In this document: in pieces, positions 23,300-33,404 of the stretch | Layout of the letters: each line of letters opens with the position of its first letter | Position numbering within the stretch: the stretch's first letter is position 1 | Source: Poecilobothrus nobilitatus | Taxonomy: Eukaryota > Arthropoda > Insecta > Diptera > Dolichopodidae | Direction of reading: 5' to 3' | DNA length: 64,000 nucleotides | Assembly (NCBI GenBank): GCA_947095535.1 | Contig: OX352772.1 | Span: 120,955,877 to 121,019,876 of the forward strand | Position numbers and translations under genes: made by a program | The notes under the pieces: generated by a model | Told to the model about the DNA's origin: nothing | Databases searched by the model: none | The model's input: the letters and a program-made list of their open reading frames with translations, nothing else

Positions 23300-25920
23300 T
23301 GATTAATATGTACATTTCGGATCAAAATTTACCGTATAACAATTGTTTTTCCAATAACTTCACATTAAATGAATGTGACACAATTCTTAGTCTTGATTTA
23401 AATAATGATCATATGTTTTTAGTCCATCAAAACTTTGACTTGCTGATATCGCATTTAGAATTGTTTAAAAGAATAATTATGATTGTGATATTACTAATTT
23501 TAATCGTAACTGTGCAGACATAATAAAAATTAAATGTAAAATAAACAATGATTTATACATATTCGTTTGTGTATATAGACTGCATTCAACATCTATACAT
23601 GCATTTTTCGAGGAATCATCGAACTTTATAAAATATGTAAATGCAAATAATTTTATTTTGCTCGGGGATTTTAACATTGACATATCGAACAAAGATATAA
23701 ATATAGATTCATATTTAAATATTATAGCTGAAAATGGCCTTGAATCGCTTATCACAACGCCTACACGGATTATCTCGGGTAGTTGTTTAGACCATATATT
23801 TGCTCGTTATAGATCAAGTGAGCTTTGTATTTCCTAAACATGAACTTTGTATTTCGTGTAACTAAAACTAATCAAAAACTTAAGCCTTGGATGACAAATC
23901 TTTTGTTAAATAAAATAAAGAAAAAAAACTTATTAGGTGTAAAAGTAACTAAAAATTCTAGTAATATTACATTAAAAAAATGTTATAACCTAGTCTGTAA
24001 AAGCCTGCGTAAAGAAATCTATAAACGCAAAAAATGGCACTTAATTAATAATATAACAAACAAAGTAAAACGAAAAAAGTTAATTTCTCTAGATACTGAA
24101 GACAACATTATCTCAAAGCCAAATTCTCTTGCAAATAAATTTAATGAGGTCTTTACTAATATTGCTGAGCAATCTATACCACGTGCATATTCATTTCATT
24201 ATTGTTGTAATAGTAAATTAAGTTTAGTAGAAGATAAGTACGAGAGAAACAGTTTTTTCTTTGAAAATTTTACGGCGCTGGAAATTATGAAAACTATTAT
24301 GCAACTTAAAAATTCTAACTCATGTGGTATTGATTCCATTTCTAAATGTTATTAAAAAAAATTTCATTTAATGTCATTGATGTTTTAGCATATATATTTA
24401 ATGGCAGTGTTTTAAATGGAGTTTTTCCAGATGAGTTAAAAATTGGAAAAAAATTACTACTACATAAGAAAGGTGATATGAAAAATTTAAGCAATTATAT
24501 TAAGGCACATTTCCTTACTGTCATCTATATCAAAAGTTTTTGAAAAATTAATTAAAACTAGAATTTTAAAATATTTAAATAAAGTAAATTTTTTTAGTTG
24601 TAAACAGTTTGGTTTTATGCAAAAACTTTTCACAGAAGATGCTCTTTTAAATTTCTGTTCAGACATCTGCGAAAATCTTGACAAGAAGAAATGCTGTGCT
24701 GGACTTTTTGTGGACATAACAAAGGCATTTGATATGATAAACCATGATATTTTACTTTCCAAAATGTACAAAATTGGTTTCAGAGGTGTTATTCTAAATT
24801 GGTTTGAATCATATCTTAAGGGTCGAACACAAAGAACTATTATGAATGGCAACTTAAGTATACCCCTCTTGATGAAGCACGGCGTACCACAAGGCTCCGT
24901 CTTGGGTTCATCCTTTTTTTAATATTCTTAAACTCTCTATTATATCAAAATTCTAAAGGAAAAATCACAGCTTTTGCTGATGACTTAGTTTATTCGTACT
25001 CCGTATAATAATTTAGATATGACAGCGAATGTAAATAATGACATTAATATTTTACGAAACTGGTTTGCGCAACTTAAATTGCTAGTGAGCAATAAAACTA
25101 AATTTATGTATTTTAGCATTAATGCACCCACAATAGATCCCCAAATAAAGCTACGTTTTCATGCAGCTGATTGTGAACGATTTAAGTATTCTGTCATGTT
25201 TGCAAATCTTCGTCCAACGATAATTTGGTTACTTTTAACTATAAAAAAGATTGTAGCAACAAGTTTTTCGCAATTGAAACCGTTGAGCATTTTAAATATC
25301 TTGGACTCGTGATTAATCACAACATGAACTGGTCTGAGCACACAATGCAATTATCTAATTACTTACGCAATATATTACGCTACTTTTACCATTTAAAAAA
25401 TTATTGTACGCAAAATCTATTGAAAGTAATATATTATGGTATATTTAATTCTAAACTACAGTATGGCATTTGCTGTTGGGGAGGAAGCTACCAAAACAAA
25501 ATTCGTCCATTATTAATAATTCAAAAAAGTATGATTAGAATAATATGTAACAAACGACATATTCATCATACGATAGGCTTTTTAGAAGTTTAAAAATATT
25601 ACCAATAAGACAACTGTTTTATTATAAGGTGCTTAAGATATTTTTCAAGAGAAGTGGTCACTTAAACAATTGAACATCGAGAAAATATGGTCTAAGATTA
25701 AACAACAGTCTCAATATAGAGATCCCAATTTTTCGCACTACATTTTATCAAAATTTCTACAACGTAATATCATGCAAACTATATAATAAAATTCCTTATA
25801 ATATTAAGCGCATCGAGAGTAGAAATATACTGATTAAAAGCATAAAATCTTGGCTTCTTAGCTATGACCACAATAATATTGAATATCTGTTACAGTCATT
25901 AGCGTGAAATTTTTCTTCTT
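23300..25920 (+). pseudogene. CR1-A ORF2 (copy A): endonuclease and RT, many frameshifts
   Basis: Endonuclease pieces: MFLVHQN, with IRSLRKN lost by a small deletion that copy B does not have, then NNFILLGDFNIDISN and TPTRIISGSCLDHIF. A stretch including the ETW motif is missing in both copies. Linker: NQKLKPWMTNLLLNKIKKKN. RT pieces: NSNSCGIDSIS, CKQFGFMQKLFTEDALLNF, FVDITKAFDMINHDIL, KHGVPQGSVLG, ITAFADDLVYSYSV followed by a stop shared with copy B. Thumb: FKYLGLVINHNMNWSEH, YGIFNSKLQYGICCWGGSY. The FADD box is kept but the gene cannot make a full protein. Confidence 0.8.
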
Positions 25921-26279
25921 ATTGTTTTTTATTATGATTTTATTGTTTAAATATACTTTTTTTTTTGCTCCTGCATGTTGTTCCCAAATAACTTAATAAA
26001 TTTTTAGTGTATACTTTTTCACTTTTCTTAGACTTAGAAGTAAATACAAAAAATTAACATAACTTTTTATATATAAGTATATGGTCACCCCACCATTTAA
26101 TTTAATTACAAATGAATAAAATTACTATAAATGGTATTTTAACACTGTTGTCGTTTACAACAAAAAATATCAAATTTTCTCTTAAACATTTGTTTATTTT
26201 TTTTCTCAATTTAATTATAAATTTTATATGTAACTTGCAGACAAGATATTTTAAGAGATTTGAAATAAATAAAAATAAA

Positions 26280-26730
26280 ATAAAAAAAATAAAAATAAAT
26301 ATTATGACTCTGACTATTCGAAAATTCTACTTACTTAGAAATTATTGTTCAAGAAAGTTCCTTATTAATTTATATTATGCTTTATTAAATTCCAAATTGC
26401 AATACGGAATTACTTGTAAGGGAAGCACTTATCTTAGTTCGCTTTATTCTTTATTAATGGCAAAAAATTCTTCCGTTGGGGCATCTGTACGCTTTCAGAA
26501 CATCAAAAACATTCTTTCAAAATGTAAATGTTGATAGTATACGTAGTAATAGTACTTCTAATCTTAGATTTAATAAACAAAATATAGTGCAGGTTCCATT
26601 TAGTTATAATACGCATTATAGAAACTTTTGATTTTTCTTCCCCCACATATTTTAATATATTACCATCAAATATCAGACAAGAAAAAAATCTAAATAAATT
26701 CCTGAAACAATATTAGAAGTATGGCATCAT
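26280..26730 (+). pseudogene. CR1-B ORF2: C-terminal end
   Basis: LTIRKFYLLRNYCSRKFLI, NSKLQYGITCKGSTYLSSLY, NSTSNLRFNKQNIVQVPFSY and, after a frameshift, the last residues (RQEKNLNKFLKQY) follow the order of the CR1-A C-terminus. They complete the CR1-B ORF2 that broke off at 21795. The ATG-initiated frame at 26112 includes CR1-A 3' flank and is not a real start. Confidence 0.7.
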
Positions 26731-26788
26731 ATCTTTTAATTATTATACTTTTGAAATTATGTTGTAACTATTACTTTTACACTTACAG

Positions 26789-27114
26789 AGTTAGCAATTA
26801 AAAAGTGTGAAAATGAAGTTACGGTTACATATTGCGCAAATTATATAAAAGATATCACTATACATGATCAATCAGTTGTAACTATTAGAACTGATTTAAA
26901 TGCAGAAGAACTACTCTACTTTTGTTCTGCTTTATTTAGAACAAAGTCTTGTTGTGAACTTTACGAATTACTAATTAAAGCAGATGAACTTCAAATCTCG
27001 TTTAAACGACCAGTGGATATACCGCCGCTATGTTCATTCTCAAAAATGTTTAATGCAGTTCCTTTTAACTATAAGGCGGAGATGTTCAATGCAGATATTA
27101 TAGACTTTAACTAG
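26789..27114 (+). pseudogene. Unrecognised exon-like frame of 108 codons, copy A
   Basis: An uninterrupted frame without an ATG start begins just after TTTTACACTTACAG, a good 3' splice acceptor, and runs to a TAG. It includes ELAIKKCENEVTVTYCANY, RTDLNAEELLYFCSALF, TKSCCELYELLIKADELQ and RPVDIPPLCSFSKMF. Local GC is higher than in the flanks. I do not recognise the family: it could be the last exon of a host gene or of a DNA transposon. It lies after the end of CR1-B ORF2, which has no reason to contain an acceptor. The duplicate at 36880-37206 has a frameshift. Parent exons were not found upstream. Confidence 0.5.
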
Positions 27115-27175
27115 GTAACGCCCTTATAAATTGGAGACAAAACAAATTCTTCAATGCTAAAAATTTCTGAATACT

Positions 27176-27612
27176 TAGTTCAAATACATTTAAAAAGAAT
27201 GTGCTAACGAAAATCTGCTAGACTTTAACAGCGTATTGCAAGAACTTATTTCAATTGTGATTACAAAAGTCTCCGCTCGAACTTGATATTGCGTCATTTA
27301 TGCTGTTTGACTTTTTGCAATTGTAAACAAACTTGTAAACAGACTTTTTGCTTAAAGTAACACAAATATCCGGTTTATGGTTTATCTTAATTTTTGTTAT
27401 TCGTTTTTGTTTTAACTTTCCTCCAAAAATAAATTTACAACACTAAAGTTTTTTGTATATACTATACAACACAAGTAGTTTCAACACTAAAGTATAGTAT
27501 CATTCCATTATACAAATTTTTAAAATTAGTATTTTTTTTATTTATTTTTTATTTTGTAATTTGTATTGAATTTATTAAACTTTGTTTTTTGTATTACTAA
27601 CTTAAAAAAAAA
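27176..27612. other. AT-rich interval, no gene seen
   Basis: No frame or known repeat was recognised between the end of the duplicated block and TE-F copy 2. There are T-rich runs near 27535. Confidence 0.5.
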
Positions 27613-29170
27613 CAAGTAAATGTAACAGTAAGTTGATGCAACCGACTTATTAATACCTTACACCTGAATAATTCGAATTAAATTTAAAATCCATAAGTTT
27701 TTTGGCAGCTGCTTGAACTTCTTCCCTTTTCTGTCTTATTCAACTCAAATTTCAGGTACGTAAAAGAGGCATCCTCTTGGGATATGCTTAACACACTTGT
27801 AAAAAATTTTAAGTTTCAATCTTTGTTAATTTCGAAGATTGTTAGTCCTTGGGAGGTGTGTGTCAGGTACCCGAATTGCCAATCCAATTAATCGAATCCA
27901 TCTCAGGAACATAAAGAAAACATGCCAGAACACCATTGTACTAAAACTAAAGGTTCTACTTTTGTTGGTTTTGGAGATATGCTCGTTGCTCTTGTGCTCG
28001 TCCGGAAGTTTCCAAAATGGGAACCCATTGTTCAAATTCTTTCAAATGTCAGTTTCTAATTTTACAGAAAAGAAAACATAACAGAACACCTTTGTACTAA
28101 AAAAAAGTTCTATCTTTGTTGGTTGTGAAGATATACTCGTTTGCTCTGGGGCTCGTTCGGAAGCTTCCAAAATTTGAACCCGTGGACCAAATCCTCACAA
28201 ATTTCAGAAACACAAATCAAACATGAAGGAACACCATTCCGCCTAATTTAAAGGTTATATATTTGTTGCTTTTGGAGATAATATCATTTGTTTTGAGGCT
28301 CGTTCGGAAGCTTCCAAAATCCGAACCCAAGGGCCAAATCCTCTTAAATTTCAGAGACATAAATCAAACGGGAAGGATGTAAAAAATTTAAAGGTTCTAT
28401 CTTTGTTGGTTTTGGAGATAATCTCGTTTGCTCTGGGGCTCGTTCGAAAGCTTCCAAAATACGAATGCATGGTTCAAGTTCTTTCAAATGTCAGTTTCCA
28501 ATTTTATAGAAAAGGAAACATAACAGCACAATCTTGTACTAAAAATAAAGGTTCCATCTTTGTTGGTTGTGGAGATATACTCCTTTGCTCTGGGGCTCGT
28601 TCGGAAGCTTCCAAGATAAGAACCCATGAACCAAATCCTCTCAAATTTCAGAGACTTAAATAAAACATGAAAGAACACCACTCTGCCAAATGTAAAGGTT
28701 ATATCTTAGTTAATTTTGGAGATAATCTCATTTGCTCTGGAGCTCGTTCGAAAGCTTCCAAAATCCAAACCCATGGACCAAATCCTCTTAAATTTCAGAG
28801 ACATAAATCGAACGGGAAGGAACACCATTCCGCCTAATTTAAAGGTTATATATTTGTTGATTTTGGAGATAATCTCGTTTGCTCCGGAATCATTCGGAAG
28901 CTTCCAGAATCCGAACCCATGGACCGATTTTGTCCAGATTCGAACTTAGCCTTCCTTTCGTAATTAGTAACCTACTATATCAATTTCATCAAGATAGCTT
29001 TATTAGTTTTTGAGTTATCGTACGAACGGACGGACATCGTTAAATCGACTCAGGAGGTGATCCTGATTCAGAATATATATACATGTCCATATCTAACTCG
29101 CTTCCTTTTGGTGGTTACCAACACCATACCAAAGTTAATATACCCTATACTTTAGGTGTAGGATATAAAA
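27613..29170 (+). mobile_element. TE-F copy 2
   Basis: Same start and end sequences as copy 1 and the same internal repeats, with landmark positions at about 28159, 28306, 28446, 28603, 28750 and 28896 (spacings 147, 140, 157, 147, 146). It has fewer units than copy 1. Just before the end the sequence CGAACGGACGGACATCGTTA is complete, whereas copy 1 lacks part of it. The terminal hairpin has decayed (GGTGTAGGATATA). Confidence 0.65.
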
Positions 29171-29249
29171 AAGATAAAAAACATTATAACTATCTATAAG
29201 CTTATTGTTTTACGTATATGGAAAACAAATAGATAAATAAATAAAAAAA

Positions 29250-29870
29250 TAAATAATATAATAGCTAATGTTCTTGAACAACTTGAATTTGAGGATAAAG
29301 AAACACAACCAACTTTACATGAAGAGCAGGAAACTGCTGAAAAATTATTAGAATTATGGAAGAAACTGGTAATGCTAGTATTCCCAGATCTGATATGAGT
29401 AGGAAACATACTGCTTGGAATAAAAAAGATTGACAAAAAGTGATCCAACATATCATGAAATTTAACAAAAAAAAATCTCATTATCGCAAGCCTGACTCAC
29501 CTAACATACAATCCGTCAGAGCCTGACTCACCGCATATAATCCGCCAGAGCTTGCAACGAAATTTATGTGATAAATTTTGTCAAAAAAATGCAGAATATA
29601 AAATATCATATGAGTACTAGTAGATAACAATTAGTAAAGATGAACTGCAGTTTTTATGAGAGTATTGTTGAAAAATGTAGTATACGTACAGATTTAAATG
29701 AAAATCCAAGACCCGAAAATATTATTACTTTTGATACTCATATAAAAAAGGTAATTACTTACAATAACTTTAGATTAATATTAATGCATTATAATATATT
29801 TCTGCTTTATATTTTAGCAAATGCTCGCACGAGTTATATTATATACATTAGCAATAAACCTTCATTAATT
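29250..29870 (+). pseudogene. Unrecognised spliced gene-like fragment, copy 2
   Basis: Related to 9500-10000. The upstream part codes for NVLEQLEFEDKETQPTLHEE and QETAEKLLELWKKL. Then come AAAAAGTGATCCAACATATC, shared with copy 1, the NLCDKFCQKNAEYKISYEY region with stops, and KMNCSFYESIVEKCSIRTDL. The same GTAATTACTT...ATATTTTAG intron-like gap (about 29750-29818) follows AAAAAG, and the match continues after it (AATGCTCGCACG). Copy 2 preserves more upstream coding sequence than copy 1. A 35-base local duplication containing GCCTGACTCACC is present near 29490-29540. Function unknown. Confidence 0.45.
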
Positions 29871-29873
29871 TAA

Positions 29874-30158
29874 AATTATGTAAAACTCACCTTTTGATAA
29901 AAAAATTTATTGAAAACAGGAAATGCAATATAGCATTTCTTTACTATCTTTTAATTAATAAATTTGTAATAACAACAAATCCATAAGCATTTCGAAAATT
30001 AGTATTAAGTAAAGTTATTTTTTTATGTTAAGAAATACTTATATTGACAATAAATGTAATTTGTAAATTTTTATGGAATTAAATTAAATATATAAAATAA
30101 ATCAGTCTTAAGACCACAATAAAACTATTAAGTTGTTTAATTTATATAAAAAACAAAC
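29874..30158 (+). repeat. Possible errantivirus LTR (solo, inferred from the PBS)
   Basis: The sequence just upstream of the primer-binding site should be the 3' end of a 5' LTR. It is AT-rich and includes AATAAA words. No second copy was found, so the left boundary is not defined. Confidence 0.3.
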
Positions 30159-30174
30159 TGGCGCAGACGCGGAA
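30159..30174 (+). promoter_or_regulatory. Primer-binding site, serine-tRNA type
   Basis: TGGCGCAGACGCGGAA resembles the TGGCGCAG-type primer-binding sites that many Ty3/gypsy elements of insects have directly after the 5' LTR. Confidence 0.5.
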
Positions 30175-30470
30175 AATTTATTCTGAAGATTAAATTTTGA
30201 ACCTTTTTTTTTAGAAAGTTTAATCAGTGAAAAATTAAAAAAAAAAAATTAAAAAATACAAAAAATAACAAAAGAGAATAAATAAAAAAAAATCTAATTT
30301 AATGTCTAAAATTTAGTTAAAATAAAATAAAACTAAAATAATTCAAAATTTTGTGTAAAATAAATAAAATAAATTTTGAGTTTAATAAAATAAATACAAC
30401 CAAGCCTTATAACAAAAATTCGAAACATTAACACTAATACTAATAATATTGCTTTACGAAACAGTTAAAA

Positions 30471-30541
30471 TGTCTACAATCGATGAATTAAGAAATCAAA
30501 TTGATGAACTCTTCAGAGTTTTAATTCAACAGGACGAATAA
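30471..30541 (+). pseudogene. gag: Errantivirus gag start, truncated
   Basis: About 310 bases after the primer-binding site a short frame begins MSTIDELRNQIDEL and ends after 23 codons. Distance and position fit the start of gag after an untranslated leader. The rest of the element is absent: the sequence passes directly into an unrelated repeat. Confidence 0.35.
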
Positions 30542-30544
30542 GAA

Positions 30545-31400
30545 AAAACGTGAAAATATGACATTTTTGAAATTTTGAGGGGCCGTAAGTCCGGAATCCT
30601 ATATAACTAAGAAAAACCCTTAACACACGTAAAAATATATTATTAAACCTTTAATTTTCATATCTTGCCGAAGAAAAATTTTTACAGGTGCCTAAGTTAC
30701 AGGTGTCTAAAAATAGCAAATTTTCAATTTTTGAGGCGTAATAACTCTTAAAGAGGGGGTGCTATCAAAAATTTTTTTGGGGAAACTTATACTAATTCTA
30801 AAAGTTCTTTCTTGTCTCAAAATTTCAGGTTCCTATCTAAAGGCGTGCCGGAGTTATGAAAAAAGAAATTTCATGCAAAATGTGGTTTTCACATAACGGT
30901 AAATTTAAATAGTAAATTACAAAATATTACATAATTTTGATATTGTTTTATATAGATAATAAAATTTTCGATCATCTGGCGGTTTTAGACTGCAAACTAT
31001 TACGCAGAGCCTGAGATATATACTTCTGAAAATGGGGCTTTTTCGAAATTTTGAAGAGCTACAACTTTGGAACCCTTTACAACTAAAATAAACCTTTAAC
31101 ACACGTAAAAATATATTACTGTAGCTTAAATTTTTATATCTTGCAGAAGTAAAATGTGGACAGGTTCCTAAGTTACAGGTGTTTAAAAATAGCAAATTTT
31201 CAATTTTTGAGCCCTAATAGCTCATAAACAGGGGATGGTCCAAAAAAATTTTCTGAGCAAACTTATACTAATTCTAAAATTTCTTTCTTGCCTGAAAATT
31301 TAAAGCCTCTATCTAAAAGCGTGCCGGTGTTATGAAAGTAGAAAAATCATGCAAAATTTGGTTTTCACATAACGGTAAATTTAAATACTAAATTTAAATA
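30545..31400 (+). repeat. Direct repeat, two units of about 476 bp
   Basis: TTAACACACGTAAAAATATA occurs at 30620 and 31096. Between and after these the order of words is the same in both units: TACAGGTG, AATTTTCAATTTTTGAG, AAACTTATACTAATTC, GCGTGCCGG, CACATAACGGTAAATTTAAA. The units have diverged clearly. No coding frame. Similar phrases occur near 61380-61530, which suggests a dispersed family. Confidence 0.6.
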
Positions 31401-31637
31401 GTAAAATTTCCATATAATAAATACTTTCTACTACTATGTTAACTATGTTAAAAACAAAAATTTTATGATATATATAATTGTAAATTATCATTAATTGAAA
31501 TAAGAAATATGATTCAATATATACAATATACAGGACAAAAATGTAAATATTAACTATCTGTTTTTTATGTTTTAATTGTTTTTTTTCTCAGATATTATAA
31601 AGGCAAATTTTTTTTTGTATAACATAATTTGATTAAA

Positions 31638-32101
31638 CAAGTAAATGTAACAGTAAGTCGATGCAACCGACTTATTTATACCCTGCACCTAAAAAATTTA
31701 AATTAAATTAAAAATCCATAAGTTATTTTAGTTAGGTATTTAATATAAGCTAAAAAAAATAAATGCTTTTACAACCTTTGTACAAAATTTCAGGTTTCTA
31801 TCTTTATTAAATTCAAAGATATGTTTATTAGGTCTTGGGAAGTGTGTGAAAGCTCCCGAACCACCTCCCCAATTCATCACAAATTTTAGAGGCATTATCA
31901 AAACAGGATAGAATACTCTTATATCAAATTTCAAGTTTTTATATTTATTATTTTCGAAGATATGCTTGTTCGGTCTTGAGAGTTGTGTGGGAGATACCAG
32001 AACAACCATTTCAATTCATCTGAAATTTTAGGCAAATCAGGAATTCAGGAAACAACACCCTCGTATCAAATATGCAGTTTCCATCTTTATTAATTTCGAA
32101 G
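31638..32101 (+). mobile_element. TE-F copy 3, truncated on the right
   Basis: Starts with the TE-F 5' sequence and continues with TE-F-like tandem units (TTTCTATCTTTATTA, TTTTTATATTTATTA, TTTCCATCTTTATTA, about 145 bases apart). It ends abruptly at TTTCGAAG, where the duplicated block (AAAACTTTGTTCTG) begins. The junction is a duplication or recombination breakpoint. Confidence 0.65.
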
Positions 32102-32795
32102 AAAACTTTGTTCTGAATTGTATTCCAGTATTAATTGTAAGGGCAACGTAACAGCGGCTCTTTTCATTAACATTGCGAAGGCTTTTGATATGATTGATCA
32201 TTACATTCTTATAAACAAATTGGAGAAAGCAGGTTTTATAGGATTTATGCTACAAGTTTTAGAGTCTTACATGGAAAACAGAATTCAAAAAGCAAAAATT
32301 AACAACATTTTTAGTGATGCTGAGACTGTTAATACTGGAGTACCTCAAGGCTCAGTGTTAGGTCCTATTTTATTTCTAATTTTCATAAAGCCATTATTCG
32401 TCTAACCTTTTAAAGGTAATATTACAGGCTTTGCTGACGGCTTTTCCATTTCTTATAATAAAAAGAGTTCAGATAATTGAAAAGAGAGCATGCAAATAAA
32501 AAATTTGTTTCCATTTCACAAACTTATTAGTAGTGAAACTAAAATGATAAATTTCCAATTAAAAAACGGTCATAATATGAACCTTGACAATAAACTACAT
32601 TCTGCGCAATCATTCTTGGTAACCATACATGAAGAAAAAATTTTAACGTAAATAAGAATAGTTGTTGAGCGAATCGTTTTAAAATAGAAGGGGTAGATAG
32701 TTACAAATACTTATAGATGTAGAGATAGACAAAAATCTAAGCTGCAAAATACATATCAGTAACTTACATAAATTCAATTAACAAGATCACAAACG
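32102..32795 (+). pseudogene. CR1-B RT core (copy B)
   Basis: Frame 32118-32405 is open through ALFINIAKAFDMIDHYIL and VNTGVPQGSVLGPILFLIF and keeps the 14 bases missing in copy A. The catalytic box downstream is GFADGFS (second Asp lost), shared with copy A. The left end is cut at the duplication edge, so fingers and palm motifs before KAFD are absent. Confidence 0.75.
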
Positions 32796-33314
32796 ATGCA
32801 TCTGCAAATACAGCTAGCATTTCTCTCTCTCAGCAACAAAACGACAGTATTACTCTCTCTTATCAACAAAACTAAAGCGGGAGTGGGAGAAAAAATGATC
32901 AGCAGTTCTGCTAAAACAATTGAAATGAATGATATAAACAAAACTACATCAAATACTACTGTCACGGTCTCACAGCCGCAAATTGTCTGTAATCTAGCAA
33001 CAACTGAAAGGGAAGAAACTATAACAATTCATTCAATTTTTGGCATAAAACAAAAAATTATGGAAATCAAAAAAACATTAAAAAGCAAACTATTATCATC
33101 AATGTTTGCAGATAAAAATAATAACACTATATTTATCAACGACAGTTTAACAAGGTACAACCAAGCCCTATTGATGACTGCAAAAAAGAAGAAAGTTGAA
33201 CTAGAATATAAGTATGTTAGGTTTGCAAATTCAAGTGTTCTAATGAAAAAAAATGAAAGAGGTAAAACAATTGTTATAAGATCATTTGATGATTTTAATA
33301 AACTAATATTTTAG
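32796..33314 (+). CDS. CR1-A ORF1 fragment (copy B), open
   Basis: 172 codons, open to the stop before the T-rich run. The N-terminal part is rich in Ser and Thr. Residues about 70-130 (IHSIFGIKQKIMEIKKTLKS) look helical. The end (ALLMTAKKKKVELEYKYVRF, then KTIVIRSFDDFNKLIF) is the FP25K-like C-terminal block of CR1-group ORF1 proteins. The N-terminal finger domain seen in CR1-C is missing, so this is a 5'-truncated ORF1 and the first Met is not authentic. ORF2 follows about 100 bases downstream. Confidence 0.6.
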   Translation: MHLQIQLAFLSLSNKTTVLLSLINKTKAGVGEKMISSSAKTIEMNDINKTTSNTTVTVSQPQIVCNLATTEREETITIHSIFGIKQKIMEIKKTLKSKLLSSMFADKNNNTIFINDSLTRYNQALLMTAKKKKVELEYKYVRFANSSVLMKKNERGKTIVIRSFDDFNKLIF

Positions 33315-33404
33315 TTTTTTTTTTTTGTAAATAATTTATTGATTAATATGTACATTTCGGATCAAAATTTACCGTATAACAATTAAACATTAAATGAATG
33401 TGAC

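Larger units (their letters stand above)
21796..26070 (+). mobile_element. CR1-A (copy A) inserted in CR1-B
   Basis: A CR1-like element with ORF1 (C-terminal part), ORF2 and a 3' UTR ending in T-rich and A-rich sequence. CR1-B coding is interrupted at about 21795 (..HISNLHKFN) and picks up again near 26300 (LTIRKFYLLRNYCSRK), so CR1-A lies inside it. The 5' end is truncated: no N-terminal zinc finger is present. Confidence 0.75.
21124..27175 (+). repeat. Segmental duplication, copy A
   Basis: From AAAACTTTGTTCTG (21124) to CAATGCTAAAAA (about 27175) the sequence is collinear with 32104-37250, differing by scattered substitutions and small indels. The one large difference is an extra 941 bases at 22267-23207 here. 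It covers the CR1-B RT, all of CR1-A, the CR1-B C-terminus and the exon-like frame. Shared stops and the shared FADG change show the copies arose by DNA duplication. Confidence 0.85.
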
